From: Micromonospora sp. MA102
Lineage (GTDB): Bacteria; Actinomycetota; Actinomycetes; Mycobacteriales; Micromonosporaceae
NCBI RefSeq assembly: GCF_025460765.1
Contig: NZ_JAMWEG010000006.1
Coordinates: 248,001 to 312,000, forward strand
Length of the DNA: 64,000 nt
Direction of reading: 5' to 3'
The notes below the pieces were generated by a model, which had not been told where the DNA came from, made no database searches, and worked only from the letters and a program-made list of their open reading frames with translations. Positions 48,860-59,935 of this stretch are shown one piece after another. Positions within the stretch are counted from its first letter, which is position 1. Each line of letters starts with the position of its first letter. The position numbers and the translations under genes are program-made.

Positions 48860-49035
48860 TCACACCAGGTCGATCCGCTCCCACTCGACCGGGTAGCCGG
48901 CGCGGGCGAAGGTGGCCGCCATCGGTGTGTTGCCCTGGTCGGTGGCGGCGCCACGATCCGCGCAGCGGCGCCGCGCGCAGCAGCTCCACGGCCGCCTGCG
49001 CGTCGGTGAAGTCGAACCAGTCCAGGGCACGCCCC
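48860..49035 (-). pseudogene. C-terminal remnant of a GNAT-like acetyltransferase
   Basis: The minus strand ends with TDQGNTPMAATFARAGYPVE then WERIDLV and a TGA at 48860, a typical end of an acetyltransferase (the N-x-P-M...F-x-x-x-G-Y segment). Upstream the matching frame is lost; a different frame gives DWFDFTDAQAAVELLRAAPL. The two pieces join only by a frameshift or small deletion near 48955, and no start is present. I regard it as a decayed gene. Confidence 0.55.
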
Positions 49036-49074
49036 GCGCCCCGGCCGGGGCGTCTACCCGGCCGGGGCGCGGGG
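49032..49074 (-). terminator. Long hairpin after the DUF6319-like gene
   Basis: An 18-bp perfect stem (49032-49049 with 49057-49074) and a seven-base loop follow the stop of the minus-strand gene at 49081 by 7 bases. Confidence 0.8.
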
Positions 49075-49080
49075 TGCGGC

Positions 49081-49761
49081 TCAGCGGGCCTCGCGCAGCT
49101 CCGCCAGCCGCGCCTCGATCTCGGCCAGCTCGGCGCGCAGCTTCTCCGCCTGCTGCTCCGCCTCGGCCCGCTCGGCGGCGAGGATCTGCTCCACCGCCTC
49201 CTGCACGCCGGGCACGTCGACCAGCGCCACCATCCGCAGCGCCTCGGCCGGCTTCACCACGTACGGCTTCGCGAGGGCCTTCGTGCCCTGCTGCGCCGCC
49301 ACCGTCCACTCGCCCTCGGCGTAGGCCAGGGTCACCGTCAACCCGGCCGGGTTCTTCGGCTTGACCGCCTTCACGGCCCGCCGCGCCGGCTTCGGCTCCG
49401 CCTGCTGCTCCACCCTCGGCTCCTCCCGCCGCGGCGCCGGCACCGGCGGCGCGTCCAACACGAACTCCGGCTCCGCCGGCGCCGCCTCGGCCGGGGGCTC
49501 CGGCTTCGGCTCCGCCGGCCGCCGCCCGGCCCCCTTCGGCGCGATCGCCACGTCGGTGGGGGAGAAGGGCAGCTCGTCGCGGCCGAACCGCACCACCACG
49601 AACTCCTCGGACACCTCCGGGTCGGTCAGCTCCACCACCTGCCCGAGCTGGCCCGATATCTGCCCGGCCGCCGCCGTGAACACCACCCTGGGCCTGCGGC
49701 CGGCCGCCAGCGCCTCCCGGATGCCCTGTACCTCGTCAGTGGACAAACCCTGGCCCGCCAT
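49081..49761 (-). CDS. Conserved actinobacterial protein (possibly DUF6319)
   Basis: A 226-residue protein in three parts. Residues 1-75 form a small beta domain (AGRRPRVVFTAAAGQISGQL, EEFVVVRFGRDELPFSPTDV). Residues 76-130 are a Pro/Glu/Ala-rich linker. Residues 130-226 have KNPAGLTVTLAYAEGEWTVA, then a coiled coil to the end (ERAEAEQQAEKLRAELAEIE). Family recollection is DUF6319, of unknown role; the first domain may bind nucleic acid or protein. ATG 49761 is preceded by AGAGGG. Confidence 0.65.
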   Translation of the reverse strand: MAGQGLSTDEVQGIREALAAGRRPRVVFTAAAGQISGQLGQVVELTDPEVSEEFVVVRFGRDELPFSPTDVAIAPKGAGRRPAEPKPEPPAEAAPAEPEFVLDAPPVPAPRREEPRVEQQAEPKPARRAVKAVKPKNPAGLTVTLAYAEGEWTVAAQQGTKALAKPYVVKPAEALRMVALVDVPGVQEAVEQILAAERAEAEQQAEKLRAELAEIEARLAELREAR

Positions 49762-49828
49762 CACAGCCCTCTTCCGTACCCGTGTCTGATGCCTGCCTTG
49801 ATACCAGCCGGCACCGACACCCGGAAGA

Positions 49829-50671
49829 TCAACCCCCGGCGGTCCAGACGGCCGACACCTCCTCGGCCACCGCGGCGGCCTGCGCGAACCCGGCCCGCGC
49901 CGACGCGGCCCGCCGCGCCGGGTCCAGCACGTTGCGCCCGATCGCCGCCCGCGCCGCCCGGTCCGGCGACACCACCGCCACCTCCGCGCCCGCCGACCGC
50001 AACTGCGCCACCTGCGCCGACAGCCGCGGCATCGGCCCGAACCCGGCCCGCGTCGGCGCCAGCACGACCACCGCCCGCGCGCCGGCGGCCAGGTCCGCGT
50101 TCACCGGCGAGCGCACCCCACCGTCGACGTACCGCCGGCCGCCGATGGTCACCGGCGGCCACACCCCCGGCACGGCGCAGCTGGCCCCCACCGCGTCCGT
50201 CAGCGGCACCCGCGCGTCGGCGTCGAAGACCACGAACTCGCCGGAGGCCGCGTCCACGGCCGTCACCAGCAGCCGCCGCGCCGGCCAGTCCCGCGCGGGC
50301 AACCGCGCCGCGATGACCGCCCGCCGCGACTCCTCGGACGGGGTACGTGCCGCCAGGGCCATCGCGCCGACCCGGGCCCGCGCCCGCACCTCGTCGCGGC
50401 CGCGCGCGCCCGCCCACGCCCAGCGGGCCAGCACCGCGACCCCCAGCCGGGCCGGCAGCTCGCCCCGGGCCGGGCGCAGCTGCGCCGCGTACAGGTCCTC
50501 GACCGGTGTGCCGGAGCACACCTGCGCGCCGACCACCGAGCCGGCCGAGGTGCCGACCACCAGCTCCGCCGCGGTCAGGTCCAGCCCGCGCGCCGCGAGC
50601 CCGGCCAGCAGCCCCAACTCCCAGGCCACGCCGGTCACCCCGCCGCCACCCAGCACCAATGCCCGCGTCAT
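49829..50671 (-). CDS. Patatin-like phospholipase
   Basis: A 280-residue serine hydrolase. The oxyanion hole is ALVLGGGGVTGVAWELGLLA, the nucleophile elbow is VVGTSAGSVVG (G-x-S-x-G, Ser about residue 45), and the catalytic Asp is in RRYVDGGVRSPVN (DGG). The enzyme removes acyl chains from lipids. There is no signal peptide. It is divergent from the SDR gene at 50749 with a 77-base spacer. Confidence 0.92.
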   Translation of the reverse strand: MTRALVLGGGGVTGVAWELGLLAGLAARGLDLTAAELVVGTSAGSVVGAQVCSGTPVEDLYAAQLRPARGELPARLGVAVLARWAWAGARGRDEVRARARVGAMALAARTPSEESRRAVIAARLPARDWPARRLLVTAVDAASGEFVVFDADARVPLTDAVGASCAVPGVWPPVTIGGRRYVDGGVRSPVNADLAAGARAVVVLAPTRAGFGPMPRLSAQVAQLRSAGAEVAVVSPDRAARAAIGRNVLDPARRAASARAGFAQAAAVAEEVSAVWTAGG

Positions 50672-50748
50672 GTGTGACCGTCCTCTCCACCGGGACCCGC
50701 GCCGATCACGGTAACGTCACCGGCACCGCCAGGGCAGGGGAGAGAACA

Positions 50749-51477
50749 TTGACCTCCGTCACCATCGTCACGGGTGGGGGGCGCGGTATCGGCGCGGCCA
50801 CCGTCCGCCGTCTCGCCGCCGCCGGCCACGACGTGGTCATCGGCTACCGCAGCGATCACGCCGCCGCCGACGCGGTCCTCGCCGACGTGCGCGCCGCCGG
50901 TCGCCGCGGTGTGGCCGTCGCCGCCGACACCGCCGACCCCGAGCAGGTCCACCGGCTCTTCGACGCGGCCGCGACGCTGGGCCCGCTCACCGGCCTGGTC
51001 AACAACGCCGGGATCACCAGCCCGATCGGGCCCTTCGCCGACCTGCGCGTCGAGGACCTGCGCCAGGTCGTCGACGTCAACCTCGTCGGGTACGTCCTCT
51101 GCGCCCAGCAGGCCGCCCGCCGGATGGCCCGCGGCGGCGCCATCGTCAACGTCTCGTCCGCCGCGGCGACCCTCGGCAGCCCCGGCGAGTACATCCACTA
51201 CGCCGCGGTCAAGGCGGCCACCGACACCCTCACCGTCGGGCTGGCCAAGGAGCTCGCGCCGCAGGGCATCCGGGTCAACGCCGTCGCCCCCGGCATCATC
51301 CGCACCGACATCCACGCCCTGTCCGGCGCGCCCGACCGCCCCGACACCGCGGCGGGCCGCGTCCCGCTGGGCCGCGCCGGCGAACCCGACGAGGTCGCCG
51401 GCGCCGTGGCGTTCCTCCTCGGCCCCGACGCCTCCTACACCACCGGCGCCGTCCTGCGCATCGCCGGCGGCCTCTGA
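50749..51477 (+). CDS. SDR family oxidoreductase with a TTG start
   Basis: A 242-residue classical SDR: TIVTGGGRGIGAATVRRL, NNAGITSPIG, the catalytic serine in VNVSSAAATLGSPGEYIHYA and Tyr-x-x-x-Lys in HYAAVKAATDT. No ATG or GTG is placed at the beginning of the fold; TTG 50749 is preceded by GGGGAGAG at 50737-50744 and gives the normal N-terminus. It resembles FabG-like 3-oxoacyl reductases but is probably a glucose/alcohol-type dehydrogenase of unknown substrate. Confidence 0.9.
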   Translation: MTSVTIVTGGGRGIGAATVRRLAAAGHDVVIGYRSDHAAADAVLADVRAAGRRGVAVAADTADPEQVHRLFDAAATLGPLTGLVNNAGITSPIGPFADLRVEDLRQVVDVNLVGYVLCAQQAARRMARGGAIVNVSSAAATLGSPGEYIHYAAVKAATDTLTVGLAKELAPQGIRVNAVAPGIIRTDIHALSGAPDRPDTAAGRVPLGRAGEPDEVAGAVAFLLGPDASYTTGAVLRIAGGL

Positions 51478-51483
51478 CACCAC

Positions 51484-51512
51484 GGCGGCCCGGGGGAGTT
51501 CCCCGGGCCGCC
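51484..51512. terminator. Two-way terminator hairpin
   Basis: GGCGGCCCGGGG pairs with CCCCGGGCCGCC around a five-base loop between the convergent SDR and OFA-transporter genes. Confidence 0.85.
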
Positions 51513-51524
51513 GGTGTCTTCCCG

Positions 51525-51650
51525 TCAGTGGGTGAACAGCTTCGCCGCCGTGATCACCGTCTGCACCACCCCGTACCCCAGCAGCGCCGACACCACCACC
51601 CACGACACCACCAGGCGGACCCGCTGCCCGCCACCGGCCTGCTCGTTCAC
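51525..51650 (-). CDS. Small single-pass subunit of the OFA-family transporter
   Basis: A 41-residue protein: short hydrophilic start (VNEQAGGGQRVR), then one membrane segment with VVSWVVVSALLGYGVVQTVI and the end TAAKLFTH. Its GTG start overlaps the stop of the OFA transporter gene by four bases. Such MFS-transporter small subunits are found immediately downstream of OFA transporters in actinobacteria; their role is not established. Confidence 0.75.
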   Translation of the reverse strand: MNEQAGGGQRVRLVVSWVVVSALLGYGVVQTVITAAKLFTH

Positions 51651-53066
51651 GACCCGCTCCTCTCCGCCGTCACCGGCTGCGCACCCTCGACACCGTCCGG
51701 ACCCGGCGCCGGCTCGTGGAACCGCTCCGGCACCGGCCGGATCAGCAGGTTCGCCACGAACCCGACCGCCAGCACCCCGACCATCGTGAACAGCGCCGGC
51801 CGGTACGCCGCGGCCGTCAACGTGCCCGGCTTGCCCTGCGCGTCCAGGAACGCGTTCACGATCAGCGGACCGGCCACCCCGGCCGCCGACCACGCCGTCA
51901 GCAGCCGGCCGTGGATGGCGCCCACCTCGAACGTGCCGAACAGATCCCGCAGGTACGCCGGCACCGTGGCGAACCCGCCGCCGTAGAACGACAGGATCAC
52001 GCACGCCAACAGCACGAACAGCGCCGTCGCCGTCTGCCCGAACAGGGCCAGCAGCACGTACAGCACCATCCCGACGCCGAGATACAGCAGGTAGATCGGC
52101 TTGCGGCCGATCACGTCCGACGTCGACGACCAGACGAACCGGCCGGCCATGTTGAACAGCGACAGCAGGCCCACGAACCCGCCGGCCGCCGCCACCGACA
52201 CCGCCGACGTGCCGTTGTCCCGGAAGAAGTCCTGGATCATCGGGCTGGCCTGCTCCAGGATCCCGATGCCCGCCGTCACGTTGCAGAACAGCACCACCCA
52301 CAGCAGCCAGAACGCGCGGGTCTTCACGGCGTTCGCCGCGGACACGTTCGCCGTGGTCACCAGCGGTTTCGCCGCCACCCGCGACGGGTCGAACCCGGCC
52401 GGCCGCCAGTCCGCGGCCGGCACCCGCACGTTGAACACCCCGAACATCATGATCACGAAGTAGCCGACGCCGAGGGTCAGGAACAGCCACACCAGGGCGC
52501 TGCCCGACGCCGTCGAGCCCGCGTTCGCCGGGTCGTACCCCGGGTCGTAGAACGACAGCAGCTGCCGGGACAGGGGAGAGGCGACCATGGCCCCACCACC
52601 GAAGCCCATGATCGCCAACCCGGTCGCCAGGCCGGGCCGGTCCGGGAACCACTTGATCAACGTGGAGACGGGGGAGATGTACCCGATCCCCAGCCCGATC
52701 CCGCCCAGCACGCCGTAGCCCAGGTACAGCAGCCACAGCTGCTTCGTGGCGATGCCCAGCGCGCCGACCAGGAATCCGGCCGCCCAGAAGCACGCCGAGA
52801 CGAACATCGCCTTGCGCGGCCCGTTCGCCTCCACCCACGTGCCCGCCACCGCGGCCGACAACCCCAGCATCACGATCGCGATGCTGAAGATCACCCCGAT
52901 CGCCGTCTGCCCGGTGTCGAAGTGCGCGATCAGGGAGTTCTTGTACACGCTGGTCGCGTAGACCTGCCCGATGCAGAGATGGATCGCCAACGCCGCCGGG
53001 GGTATCAGCCAACGGCTGTAGCCCGGCGGCGCGACGGTGTGCCGACGATCGAGTGCGGAAAGCATG
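51647..53066 (-). CDS. OFA-family MFS transporter (oxalate/formate antiporter-like)
   Basis: A 472-residue transporter with about twelve membrane segments. Hallmarks are AIHLCIGQVYATSVYKNSLI near the start, the motif GIGYISPVSTLIKWFPDRPG, then LATGLAIMGFGGGAMVASPL. The family exchanges carboxylates such as oxalate/formate, but the substrate in actinobacteria is mostly unproven. ATG 53066 (MLSALDRRH) follows GGAAGCAGG-like purines. It is coupled to the 41-residue subunit gene. Confidence 0.88.
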
Positions 53067-53246
53067 CCTGCTTCCTCTCCGGAGAATGGCGAGAATCCCA
53101 CCTGTTCATGCCCCCGCCGCACGCCGCGCCGAAACCCGCCACGCGCCGGACGGTCGAAACCCTGAGCCGAACGGTCACCGCAGCTCCCGGCCCCGCACCC
53201 GCCGTCGCCCGACGGTCACCGCCGGTCGTGGCGGATCATGACACCC

Positions 53247-53819
53247 ATGCCGCTGCTCACCACCCCCGCCCTGCGCCCCGGCGCCCTCGCCGGCCAGCCC
53301 CAACCCGACCTGGACGCCGGCAACCTGCTCCTGCGCCCGTGGCGCCCCGACGACCGGCCCGCCGTCCTCGCCGCGTACGCCGACCCGGCCGTGCGCCGCT
53401 GGCACTGCCGCACCATGACCGACGACGAGGCCCGCGACTGGATCGACTCCTGGTCGCGACGGTGGCACCAGGAGACGGACGCCAGTTGGGCCGTCACCGA
53501 CCACGCCGGTGTGCTCGGTCAGATCGGTCTGCGCGCAGTCGACCTCTACGAGGGTGAGGCCGCGGTGTCGTACTGGGTGCTGCCCGCCGCCCGCGGCCGG
53601 CGGGTGGCCGCCCGCGCCCTGACCGCGCTCACCGCCTGGAGCCTCGATGAGCTCGGCCTGCATCGCCTCGGGCTGCGTCATTCCACGGCCAACGTCGCCT
53701 CCTGCCAGGTGGCGCAACGCGCCGGCTTCCACCTCGAGGGCACCCACCGCGGCGCCGCCCGCCACAGCGACGGCTGGCACGACATGCACGTGCACGCCCG
53801 CCTGCGTACCGACACCTGA
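53247..53819 (+). CDS. GNAT N-acetyltransferase (RimJ/RimL-like)
   Basis: A 190-residue acetyltransferase: LLLRPWRPDDRPAVLAAYAD, the acetyl-CoA segment YWVLPAARGRRVAARALTAL and LGLRHSTANVASCQVAQRAG. ATG 53238 (three codons upstream) is an alternative start. It is followed by pdxY after 34 bases. Substrate unknown. Confidence 0.88.
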   Translation: MPLLTTPALRPGALAGQPQPDLDAGNLLLRPWRPDDRPAVLAAYADPAVRRWHCRTMTDDEARDWIDSWSRRWHQETDASWAVTDHAGVLGQIGLRAVDLYEGEAAVSYWVLPAARGRRVAARALTALTAWSLDELGLHRLGLRHSTANVASCQVAQRAGFHLEGTHRGAARHSDGWHDMHVHARLRTDT

Positions 53820-53853
53820 CCGGCGCCGCCGCCACGGATGCGACGATGAGCCG

Positions 53854-54705
53854 GTGAAGATCCTGTCCATCCAGTCGTCGGTCGCCTACGGGCACGTCGG
53901 CAACTCCGCCGCCGTGTTCCCGCTGCAACGGCTCGGCCACGAGGTCTGGCCGGTGCTGACCGTGCACTTCTCCAACCACACCGGCTACGGGGCCTGGCGC
54001 GGCCCGCTGCTGCCCCCGGCCGACGTCGCCGAGGTGATCGCCGGCATCGAGGACCGCGGCGTGCTCGGCACGGCCGACGCGGTGCTCTCCGGCTACCAGG
54101 GCGACCCGGCGATGGGCGCGGTGATCCTCGACGCGGTCGCGCGGGTGAAGGCCGCCAACCCGGACGCCCTGTACTGCTGCGACCCGGTGATGGGCGACGT
54201 CGGCCGCGGCATGTTCGTCCGGCCGGGCATCCCCGAGTACCTGCGGGACACCGTCGTGCCCCGCGCGGACATCGTCACCCCGAACCAGTTCGAGCTGGAG
54301 TTCCTCGCCGGCCGCAGCACCGACACCCTCGACGACCTGCTCGCCGCCGTCGACGTCGTCCGCGCCACCGGACCCCGGCACGTGCTGGTCACCAGCGTCC
54401 TGCACGGCGACCTTCCCACCGGTTCGCTGGAGGTCGTGGCCGTCTCCGACGACGGCGCGTGGGCGGTCACCACGCCGCTGCTGCCGATCACCCCCAACGG
54501 CGGCGGCGACGTCACGGCCGCGCTCTACCTCGCCCACCTCGCGAGCACCGGGTCACCGGAGACGGCACTGGAGCGCACCACCAACTCCATCTACGCGGTC
54601 CTCGAGGCCACCCTCGCCGCCGGCACCCGGGAGCTGCAGCTCGTCGCCGCCCAGGACGCCATCGCCGACCCGCCCACCCGGTTCGGCGCCCGCCGGCTGC
54701 GCTGA
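53854..54705 (+). CDS. pdxY: Pyridoxal kinase
   Basis: A 283-residue ribokinase-fold enzyme that phosphorylates pyridoxal in vitamin B6 salvage. Matching features are ILSIQSSVAYGHVGNSAAVF at the start, YCCDPVMGDVGRGMFVRPGI, IVTPNQFELEFLAG and the late ATP/anion-hole motif ITPNGGGDVTAALYLAHL. The last motif has GGGD where GAGD or GTGD is common, but the catalytic Asp is present. GTG 53854 begins directly at the fold. A hairpin follows. Confidence 0.92.
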   Translation: MKILSIQSSVAYGHVGNSAAVFPLQRLGHEVWPVLTVHFSNHTGYGAWRGPLLPPADVAEVIAGIEDRGVLGTADAVLSGYQGDPAMGAVILDAVARVKAANPDALYCCDPVMGDVGRGMFVRPGIPEYLRDTVVPRADIVTPNQFELEFLAGRSTDTLDDLLAAVDVVRATGPRHVLVTSVLHGDLPTGSLEVVAVSDDGAWAVTTPLLPITPNGGGDVTAALYLAHLASTGSPETALERTTNSIYAVLEATLAAGTRELQLVAAQDAIADPPTRFGARRLR

Positions 54706-54718
54706 GCCGACCCCGCAG

Positions 54719-54762
54719 CGCCGGCCGGGGGACTTCACCGGACCACCGTCCCCCGACCGGCG
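54719..54762 (+). terminator. pdxY terminator hairpin
   Basis: CGCCGGCCGGGGGAC (54719-54733) pairs with GTCCCCCGACCGGCG (54748-54762) at 14 of 15 positions with a 14-base loop, just after the pdxY stop. Confidence 0.65.
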
Positions 54763-54830
54763 GCTCGGCCTAGGCTCGGAGGCGACGCAGTCCGCCGCCG
54801 CGCCTGCGGGCCCGACGCGGAGGACGCCGG

Positions 54831-55775
54831 ATGGAGGGAACCACCTTCGCGGCACCGGCCTGGGCCTGGCTGGCCGTCGGCGCGGTCATCGCCGCCATGC
54901 TCGCCGTCGACGTGTTCTCCCACCGCGACCACCACGTCGTCGAACTGCGCGAGGCGCTGCTCTGGAGCGCGGTCTGGATCACCGCCGGGATCACCTTCGG
55001 GCTGGTGATCTGGCTCTGGCGCGGCAGCGGGCCGGCGGTCGCCTACTACTCCGGGTACCTGCTGGAGAAGGCGCTGTCGGTCGACAACGTGTTCGTCTTC
55101 GCGCTGCTGTTCGGATACTTCCGGGTGCCCCCCGCGTACCAGCACAAGGTGCTCTTCTGGGGGGTGCTCGGGGCGCTCGGCTTCCGGCTCGTGTTCATCT
55201 TCGCCGGCGCCGAACTGCTGGACCGGCTGACCTGGGCCGGTCTCGTGCTCGGCGCCTTCCTGATCTGGACCGGCTGGCGCCTCGCCGTCCGCGGCGAGCC
55301 CGACGTCGACCCCGACCGCAACGTCGCCGTCCGGCTCTTCCGCCGGCTGGTGCCCACCGAGTCCCGCTACCACGACGGCCGCTTCACCGCCCGCGTCGAC
55401 GGCCGCCGCAAGGGCACCGTGCTGCTGGTCGCGCTGGTGGCGATCGAGGCCACCGACGTCGTGTTCGCGATCGACTCGGTCGCGGCGATCCTGGCCATCA
55501 CCACCAACACGTTCCTGGTCTGGACGGCGAACGCCTTCGCCGTGCTCGGGCTGCGCAGCCTGTACTTCTGCCTGGCCGGCCTGCTGCGGCACTTCGGCTA
55601 CCTGCGCTACGGGCTCGCGGTGCTGCTCGCGTTCGCCGGAGTGAAGTTGATCCTCGCCGAGACCCCGGTGGGCAAGCTGCCGGTCTGGCTCACCCTCGCC
55701 GTGGTGGTGCTGACGCTCGCCACCGCCATCGGCTGGAGCGTGGTGGCCGCCCGCCGGGACACCCGGGCCCGCTGA
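54831..55775 (+). CDS. TerC family membrane protein
   Basis: A 314-residue protein with eight or nine membrane segments. The family blocks YSGYLLEKALSVDNVFVFAL and ALVAIEATDVVFAIDSVAAI, with acidic residues inside the membrane, are both intact. TerC/Alx proteins export manganese or support tellurite resistance and metalation of secreted proteins. ATG 54831 follows CGGAGG. I looked for a yybP-ykoY manganese riboswitch in the 125-base spacer and saw no match. Confidence 0.92.
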   Translation: MEGTTFAAPAWAWLAVGAVIAAMLAVDVFSHRDHHVVELREALLWSAVWITAGITFGLVIWLWRGSGPAVAYYSGYLLEKALSVDNVFVFALLFGYFRVPPAYQHKVLFWGVLGALGFRLVFIFAGAELLDRLTWAGLVLGAFLIWTGWRLAVRGEPDVDPDRNVAVRLFRRLVPTESRYHDGRFTARVDGRRKGTVLLVALVAIEATDVVFAIDSVAAILAITTNTFLVWTANAFAVLGLRSLYFCLAGLLRHFGYLRYGLAVLLAFAGVKLILAETPVGKLPVWLTLAVVVLTLATAIGWSVVAARRDTRAR

Positions 55776-55848
55776 CCGGCCGCGGCACGCGTCGCCACGA
55801 CCCGGAACGCGGTGGGCAACCCCCGCCCCGCGTGGCACCATCTGGCAG

Positions 55849-56301
<453 letters not shown>

Positions 56302-56306
56302 CTGCC

Positions 56307-56717
56307 ATGGACATCACCATCAACACCACCGTCCTCCCGCACGACGACCCGGACGCCTCCCTGGCCTTCTACCGCGACGTCCTCGGTTTCGAGGTCCGCG
56401 CCGACGTGGGGCAGGGCCGGATGCGCTGGATCACGGTCGGCCCACCCGGGCAGCCCGACACCTCCATCCTGCTGGCGCCGCCCGCCGTCGACCCCGGGGT
56501 CACCGACGAGGAACGCCGTACCATCGTGGAGATGATGGCCAAGGGCACCTACGGGTGGATCCTGCTGGCCACCCACGACCTCGACGGCACCTTCGACAAG
56601 CTCCAGGCCGGCGACGCCGAGGTGGTCCAGGAGCCGATCGAGCAGCCCTACGGCGTCCGCGACTGCGCGTTCCGCGACCCCGCGGGCAACCTCATCCGCA
56701 TCAAGGAGCTGCGCTGA
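56307..56717 (+). CDS. VOC (glyoxalase-fold) protein
   Basis: A 136-residue VOC protein: TINTTVLPHDDPDASLAFYR, DVLGFEVRADVGQGRMRWIT and the late YGVRDCAFRDPAGNLIRIKE, with the usual His/Glu metal positions. A TAGCCT box lies 7 bases before the ATG. It is placed between AraC and a UvrA-like ABC protein, a setting that suggests drug binding or detoxification. Confidence 0.9.
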   Translation: MDITINTTVLPHDDPDASLAFYRDVLGFEVRADVGQGRMRWITVGPPGQPDTSILLAPPAVDPGVTDEERRTIVEMMAKGTYGWILLATHDLDGTFDKLQAGDAEVVQEPIEQPYGVRDCAFRDPAGNLIRIKELR

Positions 56718-56800
56718 TCTGTCGTACGGACCTGATCAGATCGAGCCAGCCGACGCCGGACGGGGCCGCGACCACGGCCCACGGGACAGATGGAGACACG

Positions 56801-59191
<2,391 letters not shown>

Positions 59192-59232
59192 GCGCGGCGG
59201 CATCGGGACGGAACGGCCCCCCGCCCCGATGC

Positions 59233-59268
59233 CCGGGCCCGCCGGGGGAGCACCCCCGGCGGGCCCGG
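59233..59268. terminator. Two-way terminator, 16-bp perfect stem
   Basis: CCGGGCCCGCCGGGGG (59233-59248) and CCCCCGGCGGGCCCGG (59253-59268) with loop AGCA separate the convergent UvrA-like and AhpD-like genes. Confidence 0.9.
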
Positions 59269-59282
59269 CACCCGCCAGGCGC

Positions 59283-59768
59283 TCAGCCCAACGCGGCGGC
59301 GAACATGCCCGGCTCGTACGAACCGCCCCGCTGGTGCACGATCACGGCCATCCGGTTGGCCGCGTTGATCAGCGAGACCAGTGCCACCAGCGCGGCGATC
59401 TGGTCGTCGTCGTAGTGCTTGCGCACCGCCTCCCACGTCTCGTCCGACACCCCCTGGTGGGCGTCGGCGAGCCGGGTGCCCTCCTCGGCGAGCGCCAGTG
59501 CCGCCCGCTCGGCCTCGGTGAACACGGTGGACTCCCGCCACGCGGCCACCAGGTTGAGCCGGACGGCCGTCTCACCGGCGGCCGCCGCCTCCTTGGTGTG
59601 CATGTCGATGCACCATCCACAGCCGTTGATCTGGCTGGCGCGCAGCGACACCAGCTCCTGCGTGGAACTCGGCAGCGGCGACTGGTGGATCACCATTGCG
59701 GCGTTGGCGAACCGCTTGGCGAACTTCACGGCGATCTCGTTGGCGAACATGTCGAATCGAGCATCCAT
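59283..59768 (-). CDS. Carboxymuconolactone decarboxylase / AhpD-like protein (ECF41 target)
   Basis: A 161-residue protein with the CxxC active-site segment QINGCGWCIDMHTKEAAAAG, where Cys-x-x-Cys and a nearby His match AhpD-like peroxidase-reducing proteins. ATG 59768 is preceded by GGGAGG. ECF41 sigma factors are typically encoded next to such a carboxymuconolactone decarboxylase, oxidoreductase or epimerase gene and transcribe it. Here it is divergent from the sigma gene, with a matching promoter on its strand. It probably handles an oxidised or peroxidic compound. Confidence 0.92.
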   Translation of the reverse strand: MDARFDMFANEIAVKFAKRFANAAMVIHQSPLPSSTQELVSLRASQINGCGWCIDMHTKEAAAAGETAVRLNLVAAWRESTVFTEAERAALALAEEGTRLADAHQGVSDETWEAVRKHYDDDQIAALVALVSLINAANRMAVIVHQRGGSYEPGMFAAALG

Positions 59769-59808
59769 GGCTCGGCCTCCCTCGTGGTGTCGCATCGGAC
59801 GACCATGA

Positions 59809-59835
59809 GATGCCGGGCGGCCCGTCCCCGTGACA
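59809..59835 (-). promoter_or_regulatory. ECF41-type promoter for the AhpD-like gene
   Basis: On the minus strand TGTCACG (59835-59829) is followed by 16 bases and CATC (59812-59809), 40 bases before the start codon. The known ECF41 consensus is TGTCACA...CGTC; the partner site on the plus strand has the same spacing and the same CATC. Confidence 0.7.
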
Positions 59836-59870
59836 GGGCGGCCACGTGACGCACCGCACACCCGTCCCGG

Positions 59871-59897
59871 TGTCACACGACGGCCCGGCCCGGCATC
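59871..59897 (+). promoter_or_regulatory. ECF41-type promoter for the sigma factor gene
   Basis: TGTCACA (59871-59877), 16-base spacer, CATC (59894-59897). It equals the ECF41 -35 consensus exactly and shares the CATCTGATGG context with the divergent promoter (CATCTCATGG), pointing to autoregulation. Confidence 0.7.
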
Positions 59898-59935
59898 TGA
59901 TGGGGGACACCATCGACACCGAACAGGAGCCACCC

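Noticed and set aside
54706..54830. yybP-ykoY manganese riboswitch before terC
   Set aside because: I could not find the conserved junction motifs; the spacer is better explained by the pdxY terminator and a GGAGG ribosome site.
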